Shown here: piece by piece, positions 11,253 to 22,285 of the stretch
How the letters are laid out: every line of letters starts with the position of its first letter
How positions within the stretch are numbered: position 1 is the stretch's first letter
Source of the DNA: Moesziomyces globuligerus
Lineage: Eukaryota > Basidiomycota > Ustilaginomycetes > Ustilaginales > Ustilaginaceae
DNA: 64,000 nucleotides
Assembly (NCBI GenBank): GCA_030849465.1
Contig: JARVLF010000023.1
Coordinates: 186,001 to 250,000 of the forward strand
Reading direction: 5' to 3'
The notes under the pieces: model-generated
What the model was told of the DNA's origin: nothing
Databases searched by the model: none
What the model saw: only the letters and a program-made list of their open reading frames with translations
Made by a program: the position numbers and the translations under genes

Positions 11253-12730
11253 ATGGGTCGGGTCATTCGAGCTCAGCGTAAGAGCGGTGGTATCTTCACC
11301 GCTCACACCAAGCACAACAAGGCTCCCGCCAAGCTCCGCGTCTACGACTACGCCGAGCGCAACGGCTACATCCGAGGTGTGGTCAAGGAGATCATCCACG
11401 ACGCCGGTCGGTAAGTGTCTATCCAACCCAACAGCATCAGCATCGGCAGCACCGCCCAGCACTAGCATCAGCCACCGCACAGCACCAGCACCCACACAGC
11501 ATCCAACAGCACAGAATCAGCACCACGCACAGTCGAACAACGCACAGCAGACTCTTGCACGATACATTCGCACATCCAGGAGGTCGCTTGCAGGGAACAT
11601 CGACACAGGATGCAGAGAAAAAAATGGCACAGACAGGCTGGAAAGGTTCTGGAAGATGTCGGGCAACAGGATAGGCAGTCACGGGCCGATTCTGGAGCAT
11701 TGCATCACAGCATTCCGCACACTGGTCGAGGCAAAGAGCATCACGCATTCGCCTCGGCCCCGTCAGCTCGTTTCTCAAGCGATGAGGCGCCGACAAGCCC
11801 GACCTTCGACTCCAGAGGTGCAGCATGCGGAACCAGGCCAACAGAATGACACGACAGAATTGTTGTGGCCTTTCCCTGGCTGCTGCACGCAGATGATTTG
11901 ATGACCACCGACGCGCAAAGAGTCCGAGCCTGCATTCAGCCTGCCGACTCCTCCTCCCAGGCATCTGGTTCTCCCTCATACCACCCGCCTCTTCCGAGCA
12001 ACACGCCGCCGATGCCGAGTTCGAAATGCTGGTGCCCACCCATGCTGCTGCTGTGCACACACTCGTTGCGTCTTCGCTCGCACCAGTATACTGACGATGC
12101 CTCCGTCCCTTGCTCTTGTACAGTGGCGCTCCCCTCGCCAAGGTCGCCTTCCGTGACCCCTACAAGTACCGCACCCGTGTCGAGACCTTTGTTGCCACTG
12201 AGGGTCTCTCCACCGGCCAGTTCGTCTACTGCGGTAAGAAGGCTGCCCTGAACGTCGCCAACGTTCTCCCCCTCTCGTCGCTCCCCGAAGGTACCATTGT
12301 CTGCAACGTCGAGGAGAAGTCGGGTGACCGTGGCTCGCTCGCCCGCACCTCGGGCAACTACGCCACCATCATCGGCCACGACTCGAACGGCAAGACCTCG
12401 CGCATCCGTCTGCCCTCGGGTGCCAAGAAGACCGTCCCCTCCACCTCGCGTGCCACCATTGGCATCGTCGCTGGCGGTGGCCGTATCGACAAGCCCTTGC
12501 TCAAGGCCGGCCGTGCCCACCACAAGTTCAAGGTCAAGAGGAACTCGTGGCCCCGCACTCGTGGTGTGGCTATGAACCCCGTCGACCACCCGCACGGTGG
12601 TGGTAACCACCAGCACATCGGCAAGCCCTCCACCCGCTCCCGTTACGCCCCCGCCGGTCAGAAGGTCGGTCTCATCGCCGCCCGCCGCACCGGTCTTATC
12701 CGCGGTACCATCAAGACCAAGGACGCCTAA
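11253..12730 (+). CDS. RPL2: 60S ribosomal protein uL2 (L2/L8e), two exons
   Basis: Exons 11253-11410 and 12124-12730 encode 254 residues, the same length as yeast Rpl2. The intron (713 nt, GTAAGT...CAG) splits the Arg codon of DAGRGAPLAKV. Family marks: [11 protein letters not shown] at the start, [13 protein letters not shown], the C-terminal [18 protein letters not shown] loop that reaches the peptidyl-transferase centre, and the RTGLIRGT end. uL2 is essential for subunit joining and peptide-bond formation. The intron is long compared with the 50-110-nt introns of neighbouring genes (actin's first intron is the other exception), and no ORF inside it has coding character. I looked for snoRNA boxes and found only a TGATGA at about 11895 with no well-spaced CTGA. 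Confidence 0.97.
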
Positions 12731-13168
12731 ATCTGATCCCCCTCGCCTCGTCCCCGAGGCGCGGTTCGGTTTCTGGCTCACCTTCTTGTTTCCTCTCTTC
12801 TTTCGGACGAGGCGGTCGATCGGGTCGCGCGCAGGCTGGATGCAAACGGCACAGCTCGTCGCTTGGGTCCCTGGTCAAATCCCCTGTCTTGTCTCTTGTA
12901 CTCTGGGCCGAAATACGCCCGTTATCACTTTCCTCTTCATGCCGTTATCCATTCCGGAGCTCGAGCTCGTTTGCTTGCGAACGCAGCAAGAGCCTCCTGT
13001 TGCATCTTCACGCACACACACACATCCCACCCAAAAGAAAGATTGGCAATCCTCAATCTGGTTTCTCTCTCTCTCGCTCTCGTGCTCTCGCGCTCTCGTG
13101 CTCTCGTGTCTGTTTGGGCGGGTTGGATTTGGGTGAGATGGTTTGGATTGGATTGACAGGTGGGGGGT
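12731..13168. other. 3' region of uL2, pyrimidine-rich
   Basis: No gene. Contains a CT-rich run (CTCTCTCGCTCTCGTGCTCTCG pattern, about 13062-13110) and G-rich sequence from 13110 to 13200 that belongs to the end of the convergent ORF on the minus strand. Confidence 0.5.
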
Positions 13169-13723
13169 TTAGTAGCGGGGGGAAGGGGGGCTTGAAGGTT
13201 GGGTTTTAGAGGTGGGGAGTTTAGCTCGCGGGTTGGGAGATTGCGAGTATGCGGATTCGTACGCTGGGTCGTAGACTGGACGTCTAGGGCTTGGGGGTTG
13301 TGAAGAGGAAGGTTGATGGTTCCAACTCTGTGGTTGGGGTTGGGGTTGGGGTTGGGGTGGAGTGAGGGTGGGGGATTGGCGGGGGTGGCGACGGGAGACG
13401 AAGAGGGATTCTAGGCTGTCCTGGACTTCGCGGAGCGTGATGCCGAGACGGAGGCGCGCGGCTTGGTCGACGACGACGCCGCGGATGGGCGAGTTGACCA
13501 GATGCCCATCGCGCTCAAAGTCGACCGGCAGCTGCGGCTCATGACGAGCATCCACCTGTCGAAATCCCAACCAACCAGCATCGCGCGCCCAGTCCGGAAA
13601 CAACCTCTCCCCCTCCCTCCCCACCTCTACTATCCCCCGATTGATCGAGGGTACAGGCACCCCCACAACAAGTCGCACAATCAACCCCACCTTCAATACC
13701 TCCACCATAGCAAACCGTACCAT
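13169..13723 (-). CDS. Hypothetical protein with N-terminal hydrophobic segment and Pro/Gln tail
   Basis: I do not recognise this family. From the ATG at 13723 (A at -3) it encodes 184 residues. Residues 1-25 are hydrophobic with two basic residues (MVRFAMVEVLKVGLIVRLVV) and could be a membrane anchor or targeting segment. Residues about 40-115 (FPDWARDAGWLGFRQVD, ERDGHLVNSPIRGVVVDQA, LGITLREVQDSLESL) look like a folded domain and use codons with C or G in third position, the best sign that the frame is real. The tail has Pro-Gln repeats written by a GGGGTT-type tandem repeat at about 13333-13358, then Ser/Pro-rich sequence. The frame stays open upstream to Met codons at 13891 and 13942, so the N-terminus is uncertain, and an upstream exon is possible. 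Confidence 0.5.
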   Translation of the reverse strand: MVRFAMVEVLKVGLIVRLVVGVPVPSINRGIVEVGREGERLFPDWARDAGWLGFRQVDARHEPQLPVDFERDGHLVNSPIRGVVVDQAARLRLGITLREVQDSLESLFVSRRHPRQSPTLTPPQPQPQPQPQSWNHQPSSSQPPSPRRPVYDPAYESAYSQSPNPRAKLPTSKTQPSSPPSPRY

Positions 13724-14846
13724 CTTGGCTCGGTGTACCCTTCCAACCCCCGTTGGATCCAGTGTGCGTATCAAGGCCCCAGGTCGTCTGATCGTCTGAT
13801 CGCCTGATCGTTGGAGTGGTCCGTTGGTAGTGAGACTCAACGAGACATGGATGCAGTCATCGAGCCTGGCGATTTCATTGCTGGCTGCCATATATGTACC
13901 CCACCCACCGAGGCGGCTGTGCGGCTTTCTCGCGTCCCTCATCCACCCTTTACGACCCGGTCAACTTCCTCGCCCAAATCTGCTTGATTAAACAGCACCG
14001 ACAGCACCGGCGGCTTGCAATCACTCCTCGGCGCCACATCGCGAATACACACGCTGCGCATCGAAGCATCTCGTAGACACGCAGATCTGACTCCATATGA
14101 AGGCGCACAAGAGACGACGCTCGAGCCAAAGATGGGATGAAGAATCCAGCCAAAAGAGTCGAGCCTCGGCAGATGCATATACAGTCGGCAGTGGGGCTCT
14201 TAGCTTGCGCCTCCCTTCGGGTGGAGGGGGTAGATCGCTTCATCTCGGCCCGCAGGACCGGTTGGAGGAGGAGACGCTGAGCTCGCTGCGCGCGGTACGA
14301 ATCGTCGGATCCCCGACAAACTCCGCGACCGCAAGGTCAGCAAGCGCCGCTACGACTAGCTACAATGTGGTGCTCGTGTTGCATCTTGATTTCACACCCG
14401 GGCTCGGGCGGTTCCAAGTCGTTACACGTAAGCCCGCAAAGCATCGTTGCTGACCACCTTGGCTCGAAGCGGGGCAGAAGCATCAACCTGACTCGGACTG
14501 ATCATAAGAGGCGATCGTCGCCGGGTCACTTTTGCCAGAGTACGAAACGCGCTGTCTAGACATCGTACTTTCGGTTGAGGTCACTCGGCGGGATTTGTGA
14601 GACCTCGTGCGACGTGTATGAGTGGTGCGGGGATTTTTAACGGCCTGCCAAGTGAACCGCACACACCGACACCACGACTGTCAAGCCCACAATGGACGTC
14701 AGGACGAAACAAAGCAATCTCGATTTCTCTAGGGCTGCGTAGGAAGAAGGCAGACTCGAGCATTCTCAACGAGAGCTAGCGAGGAGGGTCTCGCGTACGC
14801 AAGTGCCCTGATGGCCACAAGCCTGCATGCGGACCACGTCCAAGGC
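13724..14846. other. Intergenic, no supported gene
   Basis: Apart from the possible upstream extension of the 13169-13723 ORF, ORFs here have no domain and no clear codon bias. A short CTGATCG repeat occurs around 13785-13810. Confidence 0.45.
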
Positions 14847-15440
14847 TCAGAAAGCGAGCCTCTTGCTGGTCTGGCTCGAGGTCGCCGAGTTTCGGAGGTC
14901 GTCGTTGAAGCGGCTCTTGTCGGCCGCCGCATCTTGGTCGAGCGAGTCGAGCAGCGTGGTCCACTCCTTCCTGGTCATCGTCTTGGAGCGCTGGAGGCTG
15001 GGTTTCTTCTGGATCAGCTGCTGCGATACCGCATGCAGGCGCTGTCGGACGCTGCTGCCGACGCCGGGCTTGGACATCGTGGCGAGACGCGCACGGCTCA
15101 GACCTTCTCGCAGTTCGGCAGTGTCGATACCGCTATTCGCCCGGGCCAGCGAAGAGTCGCCGCGGACGATACCGGCACGCGTGGGTACGACGAGCGAGCC
15201 CCCGCGCTGCAGACGCGTCTTGGCGTCCACCGGCACCCGGGGCAGACCGGGCACGGGAGTGCTGACGTGAGGGTGTGTGTAGAGAGCCTCTCGCGATGCA
15301 TCGAGGCTCATGCCTTCCAGACCGCGCGTCAGCGAGCTGGCGGCGTCCAGCCCCGCCTCGACCTCGCCGACGTTTACGGGCGCCGCCATGGCGTTCACGG
15401 CGAGACACACCAGCGTGAACATGTGGATAATGGCCTTCAT
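14847..15440 (-). CDS. Small secreted protein, effector candidate
   Basis: An intronless ORF of 197 residues starting MKAIIHMFTLVCLAVNAMAA, a good signal peptide with probable cleavage before APV. The mature part lacks cysteine, is Ser/Ala/Arg-rich, and has a helical charged segment (TMTRKEWTTLLDSLDQDAAA) near the C-terminus. I recognise no family. Size, signal peptide and lack of a known domain match the usual criteria for smut effector candidates; function is not inferable. It lies 1 kb from another secreted-protein gene on the same strand, a common arrangement in smut effector groups. Codons end mostly in C or G, which supports it over the antisense ORF. Confidence 0.75.
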   Translation of the reverse strand: MKAIIHMFTLVCLAVNAMAAPVNVGEVEAGLDAASSLTRGLEGMSLDASREALYTHPHVSTPVPGLPRVPVDAKTRLQRGGSLVVPTRAGIVRGDSSLARANSGIDTAELREGLSRARLATMSKPGVGSSVRQRLHAVSQQLIQKKPSLQRSKTMTRKEWTTLLDSLDQDAAADKSRFNDDLRNSATSSQTSKRLAF

Positions 15441-16462
15441 CGTGTCGTGTGAGAGAGAAGAACAAGGGCTCGAGTAGTGGCGAGGTGTTTGGAGAAGCTA
15501 TCAACATTCGAGCTCACAGCTGCTCTTATAGCTTCCAGGACAGACACGGACGCTGAGGCCGTCGGACGGGGCTACACTGCTGCGGTTGCGTGGGATGTTG
15601 CTACTCATGCAAGTCCTTTCGGCAGTTGCATGCTCACCCACCTTGACTTCAGCCTCCGCTGTGCAATTCAACCCTAGGGCTGTGACAACAGGTCAGCCCC
15701 TGTATGCAGGCGACCATGCAGTATCCGGCGGGAGCACATTCTAGAACGCACGATGCTGGATCGGGCCCCATTTCATCATGTCCCGCACCAAAAGCGTTCA
15801 CAGCAAGCCACACTGCAGCTCGTGATCTCACGAGGACACGTCTGCGTCGAGGCGTTGCGCAGATCCGCCTCACTTTTCCGTGCAGCCCACAAGTGCTTTT
15901 CATCAGACCATTCCCACAGGCTCCAGAGTCTGAAGAGCCGGAAAGACATCATATGACGGCGTGTCCCATCGGCCCCACAAGTGTCACATCTTTGCATCCG
16001 CCGAGCCGAGACTCGCTTGCGGGTCGATGAAGGCTCACAGTCCGAGACATAAGCTCTGAGTTGCGCTGACGCAGCACTGACGGGTCCAACGCACCTCGCG
16101 CTCAGCGCCAGAAGGCTCCCATCGCCATGCTTCGTTTTCCCACCGAGGCTACACCGATGGTATAGCTCAGCGAGTCTATCTGATTCGGCCCGAGCCACCG
16201 ATTCTTCTCACGCAGCGCAGGATCAGAAGGCGTCATCTCGGTGTAATGATCGGAGTTTTCTAGTCGATGGGGCGTGACACATGGTAGGCTCGAGCTAGGG
16301 TGTCGAGCAGCGAGGGAAAAAGAGGGGGGGGGGGGGGGGGGAACATGGGACACGGGACATGAGGAAGCTCGGAAAGACTGACGCCTGCGTCAGTCGCATG
16401 TGTAGAGTGAAATAGGGCTGTGAAGATGATCATGTCGAGGCTTGAGTCGGGGCAGAGCGAGG
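15441..16462. other. Intergenic between two secreted-protein genes
   Basis: No supported gene. It holds the promoter of the 14847-15440 gene, an 18-base G run at 16324-16341, and the 3' side of the 16463-17176 gene. ORFs are short and overlap on both strands. Confidence 0.5.
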
Positions 16463-17176
16463 CTACCAGAACCAGCCGTGCCTCTCCTTGGCCTTCTCCT
16501 CCTCGGCCTTGGCGAGATCCTTCTGCGCGGCTCTCCAGGTCATCCAGCCAGTGTGCCTGTTGATGAACCCTGGACGATGGATGCAAACGGAGCCGAAACA
16601 AAACCTGGTCAGTCATCAAAGCTACTGAGCAAGAGAGGCAGCGTGGAACTTACTGCCATCGGCTTGGTGCATGCGGTAGAACTCCTCCCTCATGTCGGGC
16701 GGAGAGGTTTGGTGGTAGACGCCCGGCTGCGGATACTGCGGATGCTGCGGATAGTGCGAGTATCCCCCGGGATGCTGCGGAGCTTGAGCGCCGAAGTGGT
16801 ATGAGCCTGGGTCGTGCTGCCCGTGAGGTGGATACTGCGGGTATCCGGGAGGTCCATGACCATGGGCTGCCCCGTCTACTCCAGCAGCAGGACCAACCGG
16901 CTGGGTAGGCGGAGCGACCTCGCGCGAGGACGAGGCACCAGCGAGCTCTGGGCCTTTGCCCCTGTCCGATGCAGATGAAGAGGAACTGGCTTCACCCTGG
17001 AACCCTTCACCGCGCTCCACGTCCGTGAGCTCTCGAGCTGCCGACGACTCGCCGCTCGACTTGGCCCCAAAGATCTTGGACGCCGTCCGAGCCAGGCCAA
17101 AGTTCCCGGGCGTGGGTGCGGCGAGAATCACCGCACTGCTCGAGAGCGCAAAGAGGATGATGGGGCTGATCTTCAT
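16463..17176 (-). CDS. Secreted His/Pro/Tyr-rich protein, two exons, effector candidate
   Basis: Exons 17176-16654 and 16569-16463 give 209 residues. The 84-nt intron has GTAAGT, a CTGAC branch-like site and a CAG acceptor. An unspliced reading would end in an unrelated nine-residue tail. The protein begins MKISPIILFALSSSAVILAAP, a signal peptide. The middle is Ser/Glu-rich, then a stretch of Pro, His, Tyr and Gln (GYPQYPPHGQHDPGSYHFG) covers about 105-160. The spliced C-terminus is distinct: RFINRHTGWMTWRAAQKD, then a Lys/Glu/Ala helix and a GWFW ending, so the last 35 residues carry four Trp and look conserved or functional. No known family. As a neighbour of the 14847-15440 gene it may belong to a small secreted-protein group. 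Confidence 0.75.
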
Positions 17177-18218
17177 GGCGGGTCACGAGAACGAGGGATT
17201 TGAACAATGTCGATAACGTGAGGGCGTTTGGAGACGTTCTTTGACCAGCCTTAAGTACCTTCGTTGTTTTGATGCGAGAGCGCTTTCGATGTTGCAGTGG
17301 CGTCGAATGTGAGTGGGTCAGACAAGTGGCGTACAGTGGACCCTCTACGGTGCAAGAGGAAAGTTTACGATCGCGGCATCCGTATCATTCGTCATGCTCC
17401 CACCACGATCCACTGCGAGGCGTCCAGGTAACAGCGCGGCCACCGGCGTGACGCTTTTGACCTGCTTGATAGCTGTGAAACCTCGCTGCTTTCATAGTTG
17501 CGCTTGGAAAAAACTATGTTGCGTGAGTTGATTCGAGACGGTAGAGAGCCGGCTTGAGGCGAATTGTAAGCTTTTGCAACAGTCACACTTCATGTTGCGG
17601 CGATTTTTTGCTCTCTGTTGCGATCCATATCGACGTCATCGCAGCTGCAAGGGCACAACGCACAACACGTCTTTGACGGCTTTCTCGAGACCACCGTCTT
17701 CGTACAGTCACAATGGTTCCCATCTGGGTCGAGTGTGTTCAACTTCATGCTGCAGTCATGCTGCTGTCAAGCAAATTGTCGATTTTTGAATGGGTCGCCA
17801 AGATGAACAGCTCGGCTGGCAGTCACGCCGTTCGCAACCCTCCCACATGATGATGGAAATCGGGCTTTGGGTTGCTGACCAAAAGCAGCATTTGTCCCGC
17901 TCGATCCCAAGAGCCCAAGCGACACATGCAAAACCGCCTGGTCGCTCGCAATCACCAAGCCTCACGTTGCTGCCGATCTGCAAAGCCAGGAATTTTGCTG
18001 CGGAACGGCAGAGGCATTTGTCCCAGCAAGCTGCTTCCAGCAACGAGACCACCGTGTTCGTTGGCGCGTGGTACGGATCCCCACCTGCAGCTGTCTCTTC
18101 GTCAGGATACAAGCGTCAGCATGGCGACTTGATGGTATCAAGGGAGTTCTGGCATGCTAGCGCCATCGCGGAATGGAGCTCGTAGCAAAAAAGAATTTCG
18201 AAAAGTGCAAAAAGTAAT
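17177..18218. other. Intergenic, no supported gene
   Basis: Promoter side of the 16463-17176 gene, then about 900 bases of lower-GC DNA. ORFs of up to 131 codons have no domain and no consistent codon preference. Confidence 0.5.
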
Positions 18219-18320
18219 CTCCCAACGTGGGGCTCGAACCCACGACATTCAGATATCCCGAGTGAATCTCGGAAACCCTTGAATAAGAGTCTGACGCTCT
18301 ACCGACTGAGCTAGCCGGGA
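18219..18320 (-). tRNA. tRNA-Lys (CUU anticodon), intron-containing
   Basis: On the minus strand the sequence folds as a tRNA. The acceptor stem TCCCGGC pairs with GTTGGGA; the D arm has the box A AGCTCAGTCGGTAGAGC; the anticodon arm is TCAGA-CT-CTT-A then, after an intron of about 29 nt, A-TCTGA; the T arm GTGGG-TTCGAGC-CCCAC carries box B. The intron follows position 37, the usual eukaryotic site, and a short T run after the 3' end fits a polymerase III terminator. It decodes AAG, the preferred Lys codon of the genes here. Confidence 0.95.
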
Positions 18321-18622
18321 TAGATCGTTGTTAATCCGAACAAACATTGCGTGCATATAGCTGATATTCTGCCGTACCGGTATTGTCGATCCCGCTTGGT
18401 CTGTTTCTAGCTCGCTCTTGGAGCTGTGCCTTGTGGCGACAATGAGCGCGCTCACATTATACCCTCGCGCAGCATGCGCACTTGGTCTGCAAGGTCCTGA
18501 CTATGATTTTTAGAACGACTATGTACAAATGCAGAGCGGACGACGAAGGCATGGAGCTGGACAAGATGCTTCCGGGGGCGGGCGCGGATTCCCTTCCCGA
18601 TTCCTCTAGGATCTGGGAGACA
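18321..18622. other. Short region between tRNA-Lys and the eIF5B stop codon
   Basis: tRNA upstream sequence and the 3' region of eIF5B. No gene seen. Confidence 0.5.
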
Positions 18623-21600
18623 TTACGGGATGTCAAGTTCGCCCTTGAGCTTCTTGATGAGCTTCTTCTCGTCGGTGGAGATGCCGTCCCAGAAGTGAGC
18701 CTTGAGCGCGTCGATGGAGGCGCGGCTGATGTGCGAGACGATGACGTCGGTCTCCTCAAAGTGGCGACCGAACATCTTGGACGACTCGTGCACGGCGTGT
18801 TCGATCTTGACCGCCACACCACCGCCGACGTCCTTCTTGAGCACGACGTCGCGTTCCTTGTGGTTGATCTCGAGCGAAGTCACCTTACCCAGATGCACAA
18901 CCGTCTTCTTACGCGTCGTCGGATCCGTCTTGACCACACAAAGTGGCGTACCGACGCGAAGAGAGCCATCAATGATATCACAACCCAAGATAATCGGATC
19001 ACGCTTCGCAAAGCACGCAATCGTCTTGAGTCGACAAGGCCACACCGCCGTCCCCGACGCCTCCTTCTTCTTACCATCCATCACCTCCTTGTGATACTTG
19101 GTAAAGTCGTTCTCCAGGTGGTAGATGATTTTGGCCGTAAAGATCTTGATCCCAACCTCTTCGGCCAACTTTTCGGCTTCCTTATCGACCGGCACATCGA
19201 ACGCCAAGATGACCGCAAGCTCCTTGGCCTTCTCCAGCATCGTCGAACATCGCACCACATCCTTCTTGAAGACGGGACCGATGTTGATGCCGTTGACCGG
19301 AATCTTGCTCACGCGCAGGAACTCGAGCAGCGCCTCGAGCGAACCAAGCGTCGAGGCCTGCACGCAGACACCGCGACCCGAAGTGTCGATCGAGTTCATG
19401 AGCGAGCTGAGATCGCTCATCACCTCGTCCTTGAGGTCCTCCTCGTCATCGTCCGGGCCGACGACGAGCAGGCGCGAACCGGCGATGGCCTTTTCGAGAT
19501 CCGGCGCAGCGATCTTGACACCGAGCGCAGCCTTGACCATCTTGTGGTGGACGTAGGCGCCCTTAACGCGCATCTCCTTGAGCGGCTGCGGCGTGAGCAG
19601 CGCTCGGACCTGGGTCACGATGGGTCCGTTGAGACCGCAGACGACGATGCGATCGCCCTCGCGCATGACACCGTTGGAGAGCACAACGTCAATCGTGGTG
19701 CCGAGACCCTCGATCACCTTGACCTCGAGCACGGTGCACTCGAGCTCGGAGAGGTACATGAGCTTCTCGCTCATGCGAGACTGGGTCAGCTCGATGATGA
19801 GTCGCAGCATGTCGGGGATGCCCTCGCCAGTGAAGGCAGACGTGGGCACCAGACTGACGTTGCGGCCCATGTTCTTGTTGTCGTAGTACGGTACGGCGTT
19901 GAGCCCCTGCTCGGCGAACTGCACGATGACCTGGTTGGTGCGCTCCTCAAACTCGTTGCGCGTGGCGCGCTGCTGCTTGGCGAGACTGTCGCGGAAAGCA
20001 CCGTTGGGCGTGGGGTCCCAGCCGTACAGACGGTCGATCTTGTTGAGTGCGACGATGAACGGCGTCTTCTTGTCCCTGAGCAATCGGATGGACTCGATCG
20101 TCTGCTGCTCGAGACCGTGCATAATGTCGACGACAAGGATGGCAATGTTGCAAAGCGACGAACCTCGCGTACGCAGGTTGGTGAACGACTCGTGTCCTGG
20201 AGTGTCGATGACGAGCAGACCAGGCACCTTGTACTCGAAGGGCGACTCCTTGTCAAGCACGGCAGTCTTGGTCTGGAGCACGTCGGTAGGGAAGTAGGTG
20301 GCACCGATCTGCTGCGTGATACCACCGGCTTCGCCTTCCTGAACGTTGGTCTGACGAATCTTGTCGAGCAGCTTGGTCTTACCCGTGTCGACGTGGCCGA
20401 GAATACAGCAGATTGGGCTGCGGAGATCATCGCGACTCCTCGCTGCCATCGCTTGCTCGGTGCGCTCCTTCCTGCGCTCGGCAGCGGCGGCCTTCTTCTC
20501 GGCGGCCTGACGCTGTGCGGCGGTCATGCCGTCGTCCGAGTCCGAGCCAGAGCCAGAGTCGGAGTCAGAGTCCGAGTCATCATCGCTGCCCGACTCGTCG
20601 TCGTCGTCTTCGTCATCCTCGTCATCCTCGACCTCGTCGTCCTTGCCAGCCTTCTCGGCACTGGCCTTGCCGTTGGTCTTGGCAGGCGCGGCGGCAGAGT
20701 CGGGCTTGGACTTCTCCTTGGACGCAGAAGGCTTCTCATCGTCAGACTCGGCGTCCCAGCTGTCCTTGACATCCTCGTCCTCGGATTCGGCATCCCAGCT
20801 GTCCTTGATGTCCTCGTCCTCGGCGGCAGCCTCGTCCTCCTTGGCAGGCACCTCGGCCTGTGCAGGCGCATCAGCGTTCTCGGCAGGCGCAGCCTCGACG
20901 GGCTTGGACTCTTCCTCGTCCTTCTTTGCGTCGGCGGCGACGGGCTCGGGGATGGTGAGACCGCCATCGCGCTTCTGAGGACCCTTCTTCTTGCGGTTGT
21001 CGACGACGGTTCGCTTCTTTGCGGCGGCGGGCTTGGCGCCGGCCTCGCGGTTCTCGAGGCCCTCGACCTTGATGTGGCCGGCCTGGATCATGGCCTGCAT
21101 CCTCGCCTCGGCGGCGGCCTTCTCGGCCTTCTGCTTGGGAGTGAGGAACTTGCCCTCCTTCTTGAGCTGCTCCTTCTTGGCCTTCTCCTTCTCCTTCTTG
21201 GCGCGCTTGGCAGCCTCCTTTCGCTCCTCCTCTTCCTGCTCCAGACGCTCGCGCTCCTCTTCGGCACGGATGGCCTCGAGCCTGGCCTGCTCAGCCTCTT
21301 CTTCGGCCTTCTTCTGAGCAGCGATGCGCGCCTGCAGAGCGGCGAGGGCGGGGCTGATCTTCTTGCCGGGCGCTGGCGCTGCTGGTGCGGCGGGGGCAGG
21401 CTCGGCGCCGCCCTTGCCCTTCTTCTTCTTCTTCTTGTCGCTGGCAGCAGAGGCGGGGGCGGCGTCATCGCCCTTGGAGGTGTCGGCAGCGTCGGCATCG
21501 GCGTCAGCGTCGTCATCTTCCGCATCCTGCTTGGAGGGTTGTGATGCTGTGGCAGCCTTCTTGGCGGCGGCTTGGGCCTTCTTCTTGGCCTTCTCCTTCT

Positions 21601-22285
21601 CCTTTTTGAGCTTCTCCTTCTCCTTCTTGGTGAGAATGCGCGGCGCACCGTCGTCGGCAGCATCGTCGGCGGCGGCGGCGTCATCAGCATCGTCGTTCTG
21701 AGGCTGCTGCTTCTGGGCGGCCTTCTTCTTTGGCTTGTCCTCGGGGAATTCGTCGTCGAGCATGTCGTCGATGGTGCCCTGGACAGGTGCCTTGCTGGCA
21801 AGATCCTGCTCAGCTTGAGCGTTCTCTTCGGGAGCGGCAGCGTTGCCGCTGACGTCTTCTCCGAACTCGTCGAAGTCGAAGTCGTCGTTCTTCTTCTTCT
21901 TCTTTTTGTCCTTCTTGCCTTTCTTGTTGGCATTTTTGATGGCGCCCATCAGACCGTAGTTGTCGTCGTCATCATCGGCAGCGGCAGCGGGAGCCGGAGC
22001 CGGAGCGGGCTCCGACTCGGGCTCGGGGTCCTTTGCCTTCTTGCCATTGGCGGCCTTCTTGTTGTCCTTCTTGGGGGGCGTTGGTGCGTCGTCGTCGTCG
22101 TCGTCCTGGTCGTCGGCGCCATCGTCGAGCGACATGGCGGCGAAGAGGTTCTTGGTCTTTTTGGTGGGGAAGTCCTCGGCATCATCGTTTGCATCGGTTG
22201 CGGCATTGTTGTTGTCGATCGACTCGCCGGCCTCGTCCCAGAAGTCGTCGGCGCCGCCCTTCTTGGCGCCCTTCTTCTTTCCCAT
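18623..22285 (-). CDS. FUN12: Translation initiation factor eIF5B (GTPase)
   Basis: An intronless ORF of 1220 residues. Residues 1 to about 615 are lysine-rich and acidic low-complexity sequence, as in eukaryotic eIF5B ([18 protein letters not shown] at the start, [21 protein letters not shown] blocks, Asp/Ser/Glu runs). The IF2-type GTPase domain begins near 622: GHVDTGKT at about 629, DTPGHESF at about 692, NKIDR at about 746. Domains II-IV follow, with [20 protein letters not shown], and [15 protein letters not shown] near the C-terminus, ending in a helix that contacts eIF1A. eIF5B joins the 60S subunit to the 48S complex and checks Met-tRNAi. Length is typical. A 1020-codon ORF on the opposite strand is a shadow of the biased codons. 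Its start faces Cgr1 across 524 bases. Confidence 0.97.
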   Translation of the reverse strand: MGKKKGAKKGGADDFWDEAGESIDNNNAATDANDDAEDFPTKKTKNLFAAMSLDDGADDQDDDDDDAPTPPKKDNKKAANGKKAKDPEPESEPAPAPAPAAAADDDDDNYGLMGAIKNANKKGKKDKKKKKKNDDFDFDEFGEDVSGNAAAPEENAQAEQDLASKAPVQGTIDDMLDDEFPEDKPKKKAAQKQQPQNDDADDAAAADDAADDGAPRILTKKEKEKLKKEKEKAKKKAQAAAKKAATASQPSKQDAEDDDADADADAADTSKGDDAAPASAASDKKKKKKGKGGAEPAPAAPAAPAPGKKISPALAALQARIAAQKKAEEEAEQARLEAIRAEEERERLEQEEEERKEAAKRAKKEKEKAKKEQLKKEGKFLTPKQKAEKAAAEARMQAMIQAGHIKVEGLENREAGAKPAAAKKRTVVDNRKKKGPQKRDGGLTIPEPVAADAKKDEEESKPVEAAPAENADAPAQAEVPAKEDEAAAEDEDIKDSWDAESEDEDVKDSWDAESDDEKPSASKEKSKPDSAAAPAKTNGKASAEKAGKDDEVEDDEDDEDDDDESGSDDDSDSDSDSGSGSDSDDGMTAAQRQAAEKKAAAAERRKERTEQAMAARSRDDLRSPICCILGHVDTGKTKLLDKIRQTNVQEGEAGGITQQIGATYFPTDVLQTKTAVLDKESPFEYKVPGLLVIDTPGHESFTNLRTRGSSLCNIAILVVDIMHGLEQQTIESIRLLRDKKTPFIVALNKIDRLYGWDPTPNGAFRDSLAKQQRATRNEFEERTNQVIVQFAEQGLNAVPYYDNKNMGRNVSLVPTSAFTGEGIPDMLRLIIELTQSRMSEKLMYLSELECTVLEVKVIEGLGTTIDVVLSNGVMREGDRIVVCGLNGPIVTQVRALLTPQPLKEMRVKGAYVHHKMVKAALGVKIAAPDLEKAIAGSRLLVVGPDDDEEDLKDEVMSDLSSLMNSIDTSGRGVCVQASTLGSLEALLEFLRVSKIPVNGINIGPVFKKDVVRCSTMLEKAKELAVILAFDVPVDKEAEKLAEEVGIKIFTAKIIYHLENDFTKYHKEVMDGKKKEASGTAVWPCRLKTIACFAKRDPIILGCDIIDGSLRVGTPLCVVKTDPTTRKKTVVHLGKVTSLEINHKERDVVLKKDVGGGVAVKIEHAVHESSKMFGRHFEETDVIVSHISRASIDALKAHFWDGISTDEKKLIKKLKGELDIP

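Noticed and set aside
11411..12123. Possible C/D snoRNA in the uL2 intron (TGATGA near 11895, CTGA near 12091)
   Set aside because: The boxes are about 190 bases apart with no terminal stem, too far for a usual C/D snoRNA.
13333..13358. GGGGTT tandem repeats resembling telomeric DNA
   Set aside because: They are short, lie inside an ORF where they encode Pro-Gln, and do not match the TTAGGG repeat expected in this group.
18482..21544. 1020-codon ORF on the plus strand
   Set aside because: It lies opposite eIF5B and is an artefact of the C/G-ending codons of that gene; its residues show no domain.
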